From Abscondita cerata (lineage: Eukaryota > Arthropoda > Insecta > Coleoptera > Lampyridae), in contig JALBCR010003909.1 in NCBI GenBank assembly GCA_030710515.1, positions 1-64,000 on the forward strand: a stretch of 64,000 nucleotides of DNA, in the 5' to 3' direction. Position 1 is the stretch's first letter, and every line of letters starts with the position of its first letter. The notes beneath the pieces are model-generated. The model saw nothing but the letters and a program-made list of their open reading frames with translations. It had not been told where the DNA came from and did not search any database. The position numbers and the translations under genes are program-made. Below, piece after piece: positions 45,321 to 56,636 of the stretch.

Positions 45321-46229
45321 CGTTAATCCTTTATTTTTTAATCTCAATTTTTCTTTCGAATGCTACTTCCTCCTTTCTTGGGCGTCAAAAGCGACAACAT
45401 GTGTTATTAGATTTCATCTTTGCTTGTTCAAAAGTACGGAGCTGCGCTTATTAACCATACAAATTTTGGTCACGATTTTTGAGGGGGCTACCAGAACGAT
45501 TCTCGGAAAGAACTGGATAAAAACTTTTGCTAGGATTAAGAATATGTTGTATCCCATGTCAGTTTTCTTCTTGTACCGCAGCTAAAGCAGAGTGCAAAAT
45601 GCACTATTCTTGGTTCCGATTATTATACATACTTATTACAGTCGAGACATCGGACTGAAGCATTTTGACCTTCATCGAAGTCACTTACTGTAACCATAAC
45701 CAAAATTACAATCCACTAATTATTAATTAAACAACCTGCATTCCGCAAATAACACACAGATACAATACGAAATTTATCCGCCGAAATAAACAGTACCGTA
45801 ACAGAAAGTGCTGTGGAGTTGTTTATGTAATATGGACTTGTCAGATTTGACTTAATTGTCAAATTAGATTCGATACCTTCAATAGTACGCTGCAGTTAAA
45901 TTTGATTCAAAATGGTTCTAACAACGGAAGAAAAAGTTTTTGGTGAGAGCATTATTTTCGTTCATATTCATTTTATTTTTTCGGTACTGTTTATTTTAAT
46001 GATACTGTACAGAATTTTATGACCCGTCTCACATGTTAAAATTAATAAAGGCTCCATTTCGATAGCGGTTTACCATGTATAGTACGGTCTACCATAGAGT
46101 AGCTGGTTCAAAATGCGGTCTAAAATGTTTATTATGTTTACTTAACTGCATGTACATATAATCAAAATGGTTAAGTACAAGGATTTGGGTACACATTCCT
46201 AATGTGGTTCAAAAGGCTTAATAAACTTA
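45321..46229. other. unassigned; contains a ~225 bp inverted-repeat element
   Basis: No intact gene. At about 45781-46005 GAAATAAACAGTACCG is mirrored by CGGTACTGTTTATTTT. Between these ends, just before the right arm, a short frame from ATG 45911 reads MVLTTEEKVF, resembling the start of an arthropod transposase N-terminus. This suggests an internally deleted DNA transposon. At 46080-46130 a fragment of the 16.06/51.0 kb repeat (CTACCATAGAGTA) appears in inverted orientation. Confidence 0.4.
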
Positions 46230-46760
46230 TTATTTTCATTTTTCCACTCATTCCATGCGACATAGTCAGAGATGTAAGTACAAAGTGTGCGCTTAAACAC
46301 CTCTTATTTTTTCAAAACTTTTAGCTTGAGTGTAACCAGGAATCTTTTGATTCGTTGGATATTTGCACCTGTTTGTGAGTCGACAATATTTTTTTGAGTG
46401 ATTAACTTCTAAGACGCGCGTAACCTAATCACCTGCGAAATTCGCATACGCTGCGCATTCATCAGAATGAATCGATAAACCAACTTCAACTTCTTTTTGG
46501 ATAATAGGATCTAAGGTAGCCGTATCTCTGCTTCTTTGGACATAAAAATATCGTACTTCATCTTCTCACTCAATACAAACCCACGGACCATCAATTTTCC
46601 GGCCATGTTTTTGATAATTTTTCACTTCAGCATCACTTTCTTCCGACTCTGCTGCAAAATTTCCATATAACATACTGCCTCTATTTATATTTTGTTCTGT
46701 CGAAAATCTGACTTTGTCGATTTTGGACAAGGTCTTTCCGTACCTCAAAGCTGTTTACGG
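46230..46760 (-). pseudogene. Merlin (IS1595/ISXO2-related) transposase
   Basis: Minus-strand translation: KTLSKIDKVRF with NINRG (46740-46675, first catalytic Asp region), HGRKIDGPWVCIE (46610-46570), DEVRYFYVQRSRDTATLDPI (46565-46505), SIHSDECAAYA (46478-46445, second catalytic Asp), then VNHS and, after a one-base shift, NIVDSQTGANIQRIKRFLVT (46395-46335). The catalytic order and the spacing VNH..N.VD..TGA.TQ.IE are diagnostic for the ISXO2-like DDE domain of Merlin elements. A stop follows VCIE. About 27 extra residues, acidic in part, separate NRG from HGRKIDG. Terminal repeats were not found. Confidence 0.78.
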
Positions 46761-47399
46761 CGATTAATAGACACTAGCAAGAAGCACACTTCCCACACCA
46801 TAGGTTGTACCAGTCACACACAGTTTTTCCTTTTCCCATTAATTTCACTGTAGTGTGAAGTCAGATATCCAATAAATGAAAGGAATATTAATTTCAATAT
46901 TTCACACAAATTTAATTTACCGTTAATTTTTCCACTTAGATGTGTGTACATTCAGATTTCTGACATCGTTTTCTTGGACAACGGTAAAGTGGTCTGTATT
47001 CTCCTTTTTGATTTTCTTGCATTTCTGTACCACATTGATGATACGGCTCAACATATTCTACATTAGGAAGCAATCAGTTCTACTCGTAAAAATTGTACTG
47101 CATTTTGTTCACTTGAAATAATATTTGTATAAAAGTGTCTCAAGAAGCATTTTACTGTGTTATAAAGAAGAAGTCCTCAGATGAAATAAATAGGTTTTCA
47201 TTTTGGGAATCCTTACATTACCAAAATCGGTCATTATTTAGGTATGTATGTATGTATTAATTTTTGTTCTTAACCAAAACAAGCTAACAAAATGATTGGG
47301 TTTCAAAATTATTCAATAAATTTAACAAACATAAACAAAATAAAAAAATTAGCATTCTTTTCCCTATTAAAAACCCTCACTATATAAAAATTACTTTAA
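46761..47399. other. no gene seen
   Basis: Probably the 5' part of the Merlin element on its right side (decayed N-terminal coding), then AT-rich sequence up to the start of duplication copy 2 at about 47400. No terminal repeats resolved. Confidence 0.35.
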
Positions 47400-50300
47400 T
47401 TTCTTTGTCTTTTTCAATCCTCTTTTGTATTACCAATTTCATCCTTCTCTTCCTCCACTTCATTATACTTCATTTTCCTTTCTTCCTTTTTAATATCCAG
47501 CACTCTTCTCTTAGATGCCTATATATTTCCACCTCTCTCCATACAACTTCTACTCTTATTGTCATCTACTATCCAATATTTGTTCTTGTTCTTCTCATCA
47601 CCACACTTAAACCTTGCTATTATTTGTTTCTCTTAAAATTTTTTCCTTCTAAAATATATCTTGGTAATTCACACGCGCTAAGTCTAATATATTTTCGTTG
47701 TATCGGCTTTTTCTGTTTTTCTTCTTCTTTGTATCTGTGTGTTTCTATCTCTTCTTTTATACTCCTTTCTTTTTTCTTAGTCTTTTACTTCTTTCCTCGT
47801 ATATCCTCCTATTTTGTAGTACTGTCTCCTCTCCATTCGATCATGTTTTATTTTTGATTCCATACTTTTTCCAGCACTCAGTTAAGATTTTGTATTGTCT
47901 ACACACTATTATTCTTCTTTATACCTCATGTCTCTCCCCGTCTTCACTCTTATCTTCATTTTTTCCTCTACTATACAGGGTGATTCAGCTAACCCGTTCA
48001 TTAGAAGATTATGGAATTCCGTTGAAATATTTGCTTAAAAATTTAGAATAAAAGAAGTCACCGGAAGTGACTACCAACTTTCTTATTTAAATGAAATGAT
48101 ATATTTTTTTGTATATTTGGATTTTACGCTAAAATCTGAGTTACTTTATAATAGCACAACCTATATGAAAATCAATAGTTTTTGAGATATTCACCTCATT
48201 TTTTTGAGAAAATTAGTAGTTTGTAGTATTGTTTACAAGCGGTTGTCAATGATTGAAAAAAGAAAGTTATAACAACAAAATTTAGACTACTATGGGAGGA
48301 TTGATTGAGTTTTTAAATGATGTGTAATTTGACATCTCATTATTTACAGTGTGTTTAAAATGTTTGGCTAAATCTGACTAACTTCAACTGCCCAAAAATC
48401 AATTTTTTAAATGGAACACCCTGTATCTTGTTGCTTTATGTGGGGATAATTGAGTGATCATTTCAATCTTTATAAGAGTTCCTTATACCTATCTGTTACC
48501 ATTTTCTTGCTATCGATGTAATTTACATTCGACACATAATATTTCCCTATTTTATTAAATAATTTCTGACTAAGTGGCCTGTGGCAATTAAAACAATGTG
48601 CCTTATTTATCAAACTTGTAAACGTCGACGTGACACAGTATACACGATGTAAATCCACCAGAAGTATTTAGATAAAGGCATACTATAATTATATTTTATT
48701 CATGGAGATAATTACAAGATTATTGAAAGAACTTGCCGTTTGCTTAACGAGAGACATCTACATTTATAGCCTCTAAATAAAATTGCATTGCAAAAAATAG
48801 AAGCTTCTAATGAACGGGTTAGCTGAATCACCCTGTGTATCCAAAGTGTCTCCTGTCCAGCTCCTAGTGTCCATTTCCAATATCTTTTCTTGTATTTTCT
48901 CAAGTTTTTTTCACTCTTTCCATCCTCATATTTCTGCTCCTTAAATTATAACACTTCTAACTAATTTATCAAAAGTCACCTTTTCTTCTTTATATCGTTT
49001 TCAAACACTCTCTTTCTCATTTTCCATACCTGTCCTACTATACCATTACCATCTTCGCTAGCTCCCTTACACATGACTGTTGTCCTTGTTATTGTATCTT
49101 AACTTTGTATCTTAAATATTTTCATTTGTCTACACTTTCTAATTTCTATCTTCCCTCCACCATTTTACCTTCTTCCTCTTTTTTTCAAAAATCATTATTT
49201 TGTTTGGTCTACATTACGTATAGATTGTTTTTTCAAATATTTTCTTACTACCTCTGATACTGCTTTTATTTCTTGTTCGTTTCTTGTTAGAACCACTATG
49301 TCATCCGCGTAATGCCAATATCGTTATCTTGTCTTCCCTAACTCACCACTTCTCCTTTAATGCTTTTTGTGTTTCTTCCCTACATGTCCTGAATGTATAT
49401 CGCACAAAAAAACTTGGACTTAGCGCTTTTTCGTCTAAAAACCTTTTCTAATTTTTCCTCCACTCTTGTTCTACTTTTAATTTCCCTCATGTACCTCTTC
49501 TATTACTTGCACTAAATATTTTCTTACTATTTGCTCTCTCAGTGTCTTCCATAATTTATTCCTATTTACATTAATACATGCTGCTTTTATATCAAAAATA
49601 AAATTGTATACTTTCCTCCTTTCTTTTCAGTTTCTTATTAACTATTTGCTTCAGTATATATCTCTTATCTACAGTTTTCTACCTTTTCTAAAACCTGCCT
49701 GCCAGTCCGATAACATCTTTTTCTTCTATCTCTTTTTGCAATCTGTTTCTTACAATCTCTGCGCTAAATTATGTATCTTTGCATTTTTATACTTGCTCGT
49801 CTGTAATTCTTCACTTCTCTCTTGTCTCCTTTATATATCGGACATATTATAACTTCTTTTCATTTCTCTGGCAATCCATATTTTACTAAATATTTGTATG
49901 CTTCCACTGTTCCGCCCTGCGTTTCATTGGTACTTTCTGCTTTTCCTTTTCAACCTTTTTTAATGCTTCATCTAATTTTTCTTTTTGTTTTCTCTATTTC
50001 TTCTCTTTCTGATTTGCGTTTTGTTTTATTAGGTTTTTAATGTTTCTCTTTCTAATAGTTTCTACCCAGTTTTGTTTCCATCTGTCTTCTTCTATTCTTA
50101 CTTCTTTTCTTTGCCTTCCCTCCGTCTTTTGTTAATACGTCTCCACTCTCCTCTTTATTTTGTATTTTTTATTTTATGTTTTATTTTCCTTCTTATACTC
50201 TTTTTTTCTTACACATTCTTTGTTGTGTTCGTCTCTTAAATTCTTAATTTTCCATTTCTTATATTCTCTTCGCATTTCTATTTTGCCATTTTACATCTAT

Positions 50301-50640
50301 ATTCCACCACTCTTTGATTTTTCCTTACTTTTTGCTTATTCTATGCCTTCTCCTTTTCACTGCTTTTTCCATTTTTTTACCAATCTTTTCATTTCTCTTG
50401 ACTACTTCTTTCGTTTCGGATCTCTCTCCATCTCTAATTTGTGTAGTGTTTGTTACTTTCCTCTGTCCATTGTTGTTTTTCATCAGCCCATTCTTCTTTA
50501 CCCTATCTCTATTTCTTTATTTTCTCCATTAAACATAAAACTTCAGGTAATTGATTATAGGATTCTTCTTTATTCCCTACCTAAACTTCTCGATGCCTGT
50601 ATTCCCCTCATTATTAAGGTAATAAGCTTATTAAAGTTCA
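47400..50640 (-). pseudogene. A-rich LINE copy B (duplication copy 2)
   Basis: Collinear with copy A (9880-15640) but without the nested jockey/CR1-type LINE. On the minus strand, VRSVII-GAEI-GWK lies near 48955-48915 and a YADDIVVL-equivalent near 49310-49275 with a one-base shift. The pre-RT region lies around 49790-49860 and the Lys/Glu-rich 5' part extends to 50640. It is interrupted by a TA-flanked MITE at 47976-48835. The junction near 49740-49775 supplies the empty site of the 11117-14722 insertion. Inactive. Confidence 0.8.
47976..48835. mobile_element. 860 bp non-autonomous TIR element in LINE copy B
   Basis: The left end CAGGGTGATTCAGCTAACCC and right end GGGTTAGCTGAATCACCCTG are perfect inverted repeats, extending inward to GTTCATTAGAAG. 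TA precedes the left end and TG follows the right end, probably a mutated TA duplication. An internal ACACCCTGTAT at 48416-48425 hints at a second nested terminus. A minus-strand frame at 48470-48658 (MDLHRVYCV...) has two spaced Cys pairs (CFNCH) but no recognised family. Copy A of the LINE lacks this insertion. Confidence 0.88.
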
Positions 50641-51104
50641 ACCCCGAATTTAAGTACCTTAATTATCAATAATTAAAGTACAATTAATATACAATTTATA
50701 ATACAATCAAATTTTTTGAATAATGAACAATGGAAACACTCAGTTTATTGTTTTCCTTAACGACAGGATTATAACGATAGTATGGATAATTTACTATAAT
50801 TAACAAACAATTTTAAGATACACGTCTAAGTATAATTAATAAACAATCTCAAAAATAACCAAAATCACCAAATAATGAACAATGAAAGCTTACTTAATCA
50901 TCTAATTAGGGGAATTATAACAAACGGAGATACCAAAAAACTGCACTGGCAGTAAATCATAGCCCATTAGTATGCCCGTGTATAAACAAACTATAGAACC
51001 AGATATACTCCATGGTAGACCGCATACCAGATTAGCACTAAAATTAATACAAAAAAAATTACTAAAACCAAGGTTTTATTAGATCAATGTGGCAGACAAA
51101 TTTG

Positions 51105-51395
51105 TTGGAAGTTCTTACACAACCTGAAGAACTTCTGAAAACAAAGATATGCACTTGGGCAATAAATTACGGGCATGCATGCCCCTGCTTTAAACAAGAA
51201 ATGAAGGTGCGATTGGCGGTGCAATTGCTAAGCTATTCGGTGGCAGAACATACTCTTGGTCTCAACGAATTTTAGGGTTGCGCTGAGATTATACATTTTA
51301 TAAGAATTATTAACAGTACTTAACATTAGAACGTTGGTGGTTCCTTGTTTTAAAAAACCTTTACTGAAAAATAATATTGTGTCTGGGCGGATTTT
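51105..51395 (+). pseudogene. P-element/THAP9-type transposase fragment
   Basis: Reads QEMKVRLAVQLLSYSVAEHT (51198-51257) then LNEF, stop, GCAEIIHFIRIIN (51276-51320). In P-like and THAP9-like transposases, the motif KM.V.LA.Q..S.SVA is followed after a short spacer by F.GC..T..FI...N. Only this ~95 codon piece is present, with stops, and both catalytic and THAP domains are absent. The fragment is missing at the equivalent point in copy 1 (16190), so it arrived or survived only here. Confidence 0.6.
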
Positions 51396-51567
51396 TTGTA
51401 AAAGATTGTATTAATTATTTATCTAACCTTAGGTTTAAAGACGATAACGTTTAATTTATTCAAGACAAAAAACAAGGTTTAGTGGATTTATTGTATCTTT
51501 AAATTCCCCTCTTCAATTATATGAAGATGTTCTTGAGAATCTTGCACTTCTCGCTTTATTCCTTTGT

Positions 51568-52142
51568 GGCGTTTAGGTGTATTACACTAGAAGCCCCCGG
51601 TTGAACCAGGAAAGAATTTGCATTCCTATCGATTTAACAGCGTTTATTATTATTAAACATACCGTGATCGAGGTATACTACTGTATAATTTTGAATGGAA
51701 ACGTTGTAAGTCAGCACATCGTAATTGGTACTACATGTGGTGCGGTGTTACCCTGATATCGTACTAATATATATTGCGCTGAAGGTTACGGCCGAGATAA
51801 ATTGGACCGATGGATTTAAACTTCGGCCGGTCTTCACTTAGTGCTAGTGCTGTGACTACTTTGCTGGTTCTTTACTTGATAGCCTGACTGCACTCATTAT
51901 TCAGTTGTAACTGCCTGGTAAACTGAACTGAGCTCGTACTTTAAACTTAGTTTCGAACTGAATTCTGTTGTCGTACCTACTTCGTTTTATACGTGAAGTA
52001 GGTTAGTTTCCTAGTAACAAGACCGTTAAAAATGCTGACCGCACTTGCTTACTTGCACTCCTATGTTTTGATTACCGTGTTTCCTACGTAATACGCGGAT
52101 GTAGAGTTTGTTTTGATTAGAATGAGGTTGCGATGTCAACCC
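51568..52142. mobile_element. candidate solo LTR
   Basis: About 575 bp present here but absent at the orthologous site in copy 1 (CTTCCTTTATAGAGAAT, 16360). The ends TGTGGCG and CCCCACA are short inverted repeats beginning TG and ending CA, flanked by CTT(T)-like direct repeats. It has no ORF and a higher GC content than the surroundings. Size, ends and clean insertion fit a solo LTR; the family is unknown. Confidence 0.5.
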
Positions 52143-52466
52143 CACACTTTATAGAATATTAGTCAGGACCACATCGAATTATTTTTCTTCAGTTTGCTCT
52201 AGAGGTGGATGGAATAATAATTCCTAATGTAAGAAATTGTTAGCAACTTAGAAGCGTTTGTTAATAAGGGCTGAATTAAGAAAAGATGGTTTTGAAAATT
52301 GCACCTCATGGAGCAAATCCTCATTCTTGTGTGCAACAGCAAACATGTAAATGAAACACCATTTAAATGCATTAATATTTTGCAACAAAGAATTTTTTAC
52401 CTGAAGAAGAGACTATATTATGAATTCTCCTTATTAGGAGAAAGCTCACACCAAATTGTTGAATAT

Positions 52467-54335
52467 ACAGGGTGTTTTAAAAATTTAGTATAAATATTTT
52501 ATCTTATATCTTATTTTCGAGATGAAAATAAGACTTTTTTCCTATAAACATGTGTTTTAAAACACACCCTCTTCAAGCTAAAACCAGCTGAGTTTTCTCT
52601 AAAATATTGATTTTTTTAAATTCTGACTGCAATTATTTATTAAATTTCTTTAAAATTTGCAATGCACAGCTGATTTGAACGTTCTACTGTTTTTGATCTC
52701 TCAAATAACATAACAATAAATTTAAAAGAGGGACAAAGGAGGTAGGCACATTTAAGGACAAACATTTTATGTATCGGTTTATAAATTTTAAAACATTGGT
52801 ATTCCCTTCTATTTGGGGACTGAAAATCTAAAATTTTCATCTTCAACATTCAATAAATCGTTTTTGTGATAATTGTTGTTATCGAAACAAGGGTTATTGT
52901 AGAACTAAATTGGTTTTAAATTTTTTTTTATTTAATTACGAAACAATGATTAAGCAGATTGGTTTAATTTTTCTTAATTTAATTAAAAACAATAGTATAT
53001 TATACACCAACGTTGTGAAGTCTGTAATTATTGTTTAGCACCAGTTTATTTCGCGAGGACTGTAGCCCCGCGAAATAAACTGGTGCTAAACAATAATGGA
53101 CTTCAAACATGGTGTATATACTACTATTCCACTACTAGCCAAATTTAAGCCAAAAATAAAAATAAACATTTTTCTTGTAAAAATCAAATAGCACAGGAAT
53201 GCAAATAAATCAAAAAGCATTAAAAGCTACATACACGTTGATAAAACCAACGCAACTTTGATTCACTAAACATTTGTGTGGCAAATTTCACCTTCATTTT
53301 CTAAAAATTATTCGGAGTAATATGTAAATTAGTTGATTTAGGAAGACCAATCGCAGCGGTTTAGATTTGTCTCGACATATAGAAGTTTTTAATGTCTTTC
53401 CAAGATGTTTTTTGTTATTAAAGAATTATATCGTATTTAATCCAAGTTATTTTGCACCGACTTCATCATAAATAGGAAACACTCAGAAGGAAATATTAGA
53501 TTTTCTTATCGTTTACGAGAAGGTATGGTTTTCGGTGATCCATCTATTCTTTTAATTAGGTTTCGAAAATTTTACTACTGCCCTAACATTGGCACCGCAT
53601 TGCAGTTGCATATACTCGTTGAGTTTTTAGAGTCGACCTTTTTATGCAACAGATCGGACTTTCCAGATTCTGTTAACCATTAAAAACACCTACAACAAAA
53701 TGTTTGTAATTTTGCCAAGATTCTTCATATAACTTAACTCGTCTGGTTAAATCTCCTTTGGAAAACCTGAAAAAAACTGATTATATCATCATATTTAATA
53801 AATAAATAAATTCAGGTTATCGTATTTGCAGTTATGAGATGGGGCGCGAATTTTAAATTAATGGAATTTTTTATTCAAACACTTTATCGTGTTAGGTAAT
53901 TTTAAGCAGCAAATACATTAAAGATAATCACCTGGATAACACAAAATTATGTTTCACTCGTTTTTGTTAAACAACTATTCTTAGATTCTCAAAAAATTTG
54001 AATTTATTCCATTATTAACTACTAGGTCAACAATAGAAAAAATTAATAACCACTAATAGAGAAATTCAACTTCTCTCAGTTGGCTAGGAGACGCAATAAT
54101 TGTCCACTTCACAGCTAGTAGTGGAAAAAATTAATGTTTTTTAATAACTTTTAAATGCTTCAAATGTCTTCTGCCAGCTACAACACAACCTTCTATTCTT
54201 CTCCACGCATACAAGATGGCTGTAGCTCGAAAAGGGTGTATTTTAAGACACATGTTTATGCAGAAAAAGTTTTATTTTCTTCTCAAAATACGGCATTCGA
54301 GAATATTTTGTAAAACTTTAACTTGTAAGAGCGTT
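52467..54335. mobile_element. candidate TIR element with AGGGTG-type left end
   Basis: The left part 52467-52600 (CAGGGTGTTTTAAAAATTTA, AAACATGTGTTTTAAAACAC) is mirrored by 54228-54320 (GTGTATTTTAAGACACATGT, TTTTATTTTCTTCTCAAAAT). The right terminus itself is not preserved. Between them lie a perfect long palindrome (52990-53145) and a second inverted pair (TTCCACTACTAGC at 53137 and GCTAGTAGTGGAA at 54113). This suggests nested non-autonomous elements. No transposase was recognised. Confidence 0.45.
52990..53145. repeat. long near-perfect palindrome (hairpin)
   Basis: The central arms TTTAGCACCAGTTTATTTCG and CGAAATAAACTGGTGCTAAA are perfect and flank a short loop near 53060-53070. Pairing extends outward with few mismatches to AATAGTATATTATACACCA (left) and TGGTGTATATACTACTATT (right), giving arms of about 75 bp. 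Confidence 0.9.
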
Positions 54336-54389
54336 AGTTTTATAACTTGGTGGATGTATAAGATTTACATTTATTTTTAGTCTGGTTAC

Positions 54390-56360
54390 CTACAGCAGCG
54401 AAGATGTAAAGAGAGTCAATTTCTAAGACGTATATTAACTTTGTACCAAACAAATAATAATTAACTAAATAATTATTCATTTGATTAATTAATTAGATAA
54501 TACAAATAACGGATTAATTGTCTCTTGAATCTTCCGTAATTCTCCAAAAACTTTTATTACCTATTCGAGTCGTGGACACTTCGCCGAATGGACATTACAT
54601 CGAATAGACACAATGCCGAAACTTGGACACAACATCGAAACGAATTATTGGACATATGGCCAAAACTGGACACAACGCCGAAATGACCTGCTAAACACAT
54701 TGCCGAAAATAGATACAACCTCGAAATCAGTAATTGAACATATCGTCAAAATGTGGACACACGTCGAAAAGCAAAAGCTGACACTACGTAGATTGGATAT
54801 TGATTAAAACTAATTTTTAAAGAAAAATTGTAATAACTGTAACCTACCAACCCAAAACCGTTTACCACCGATCACATGTAAACAACTTACATTGATTAAA
54901 ACAAATTTAAGTGAAAAAAATTTGTTTTTGAGTACCCCACGTAAGATTAACCTCTCTTAATACGAAAAACACGCCAGTTTTTGTTTTTCGACGTTGTGTT
55001 CAGATTCGACGGTATGTCCAATTACTGATTTTAACGTTGTGTCCATTTTCGGTTTTGTATCCAGCAGGTAATTTCGACGTTGTGTCCAAGTTTCGGCGTT
55101 GTGTCTATTAGACCTTATGTCCATTCGGCGAAGTGTCCGATCCCACCTACCCTTGGTGGTTGTACACCAAAAACGTTTAAATCGTAGGCTGTCCTCTATC
55201 AACTGGAAAAGGTTCGGGTTCGTTATAACTAACTTTGAGCGGCTCCTATGCAGGGTTGCGGGAGTTTACTAGATATGTATAGCCTGCCGGTGGACCTAGT
55301 TGTTACGGATTAATTCACCCAAAGGTTTGTACAATTTTTATATGCGTTTAGTTGGTTTGCAGACGGTTCTATATAGCCGGTTATTTTTGGCGTAGTGCTA
55401 AACATCCTGCTTGAGCGGACGGTTCTGTACCGACGTCAGTATATGCTCTGAAGTGTCGAAGGCTTTTGTGGAACGAATATTAAACCAGGTATATAGTGTT
55501 TGTGATTACGGCAAAGAGTCAGAGTGTACTATTAAAGAAAGCGTCTAAACAACGGCTGAACGCAAATTAGTTGAAATCAGACATAGCGAAATAAATAAAA
55601 GGCTACGTTATTGGCTTTAGAACAAGGTACATTAAAAATCTGAGCTCTTTGATGTCGTGAACGTAACACAAGGAAAAGTTTGCAATTTCGTCCGCTACAA
55701 ATCGAATTGCAAGAAAATACTTGTGCGTAACAAATTAATAATTAATAAAGTATTGGTTTTAGGTTAAGTTCAGGCAGTGGTCAATAGTATTTAAGCAGGA
55801 TATAAAGAAAATAATCAAGTACAGGCGGTCGGTTGGGTTTATTTAAATCAGATTGGAATAGTTCTGGATTTAAAGTAAAAGACAGAAAAAACTCAAACCG
55901 CTTTAAAGTAGCAAATTTATACCTATTTTTTATGTACAAATTTTAATAGGGATTATGGTGGGAATTAAACAGGGATAGGGACGTCAAGATAATTTTCTTA
56001 TTATAGAAACCACTTGGTGATCCAACCTGTTTTGAATCGGTACAGCCGATTTTGTGCTGCTATACTTAGTTTGGCCTTTAAAAGGCCATTTTAATGCTTC
56101 AATTTTTTTCGTGGTTTCTGTTAATATTATTCTTCTGTCTCTTGTCTAACACTACCTTTTATTGACTTTACCTGTAAAATAATCAACCATAAGTGTATGG
56201 CTACTCTCATGCATTTGTCGCTGCATTGAACATTTACAAAATTCCTATTTTGATTTGATTACATTAAACAACAACAGTTTGTTTTTCCAACTACCTTCTT
56301 CCAATGTTAAAAGCATCTTAACGTTACTTATTTTGTAAATTACTATTAAATATATTACAA
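54390..56360. repeat. repeat C, duplication copy 2
   Basis: Collinear with 20111-22760 (see anchors there). Interrupted by the hairpin element at 54564-55141. It lacks the ~1.1 kb present at 21305-22400 in copy 1. It leads directly into the EcKinase A' upstream block at 56371, without the mariner-like nest. Confidence 0.72.
54564..55141. mobile_element. Mutator-like hairpin element with internal sub-repeats
   Basis: The left end GTGGACACTTCGCCGAATGG is mirrored at the right end CCATTCGGCGAAGTGTCC. Inside, a ~17 bp word of the type GGACACAACGCCGAAA recurs several times in each arm, in opposite orientation (for example 54628, 54670 and, reversed, 55014-55110). The flanks TTACCTATTC and CCACCTACCC look like a degenerate 9-10 bp target duplication. 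Copy 1 shows GTTACCTACCCTTAATGG at the empty site (20390). Mutator affiliation is inferred from the duplication length. No transposase. Confidence 0.7.
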
Positions 56361-56636
56361 AATTGTATATATTGCATTTACAAAAATCTACAGTTTTGAT
56401 AAATAATTTTGTTTACGCTAAACTTATTTCATATTTTGTTAATTCATCATTAAATAAACAATTATAAAATTTTAATTCTCCTTGGAATATAGTTGAATAA
56501 ACGATATATTATTTCTAATTAAACTAGTACCATGTTGAATAACAATTCATTTGAAATATGAAAAGAATGCGTACAGTATTTAAACATCACTTAATTGGTA
56601 CTTTTTTTGGATGGTGGTTCATTTTAGTTTCCGACA

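Larger units (their letters stand above)
50641..52880. repeat. segmental-duplication block, copy 2 (with insertions)
   Basis: Collinear with 15641-16705. Extra segments relative to copy 1 are 51120-51395 (P-like transposase fragment), 51568-52142 (solo-LTR-like) and 52236-52645 (contains an AGGGTG-type terminus). Otherwise no gene is recognised. Confidence 0.72.
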
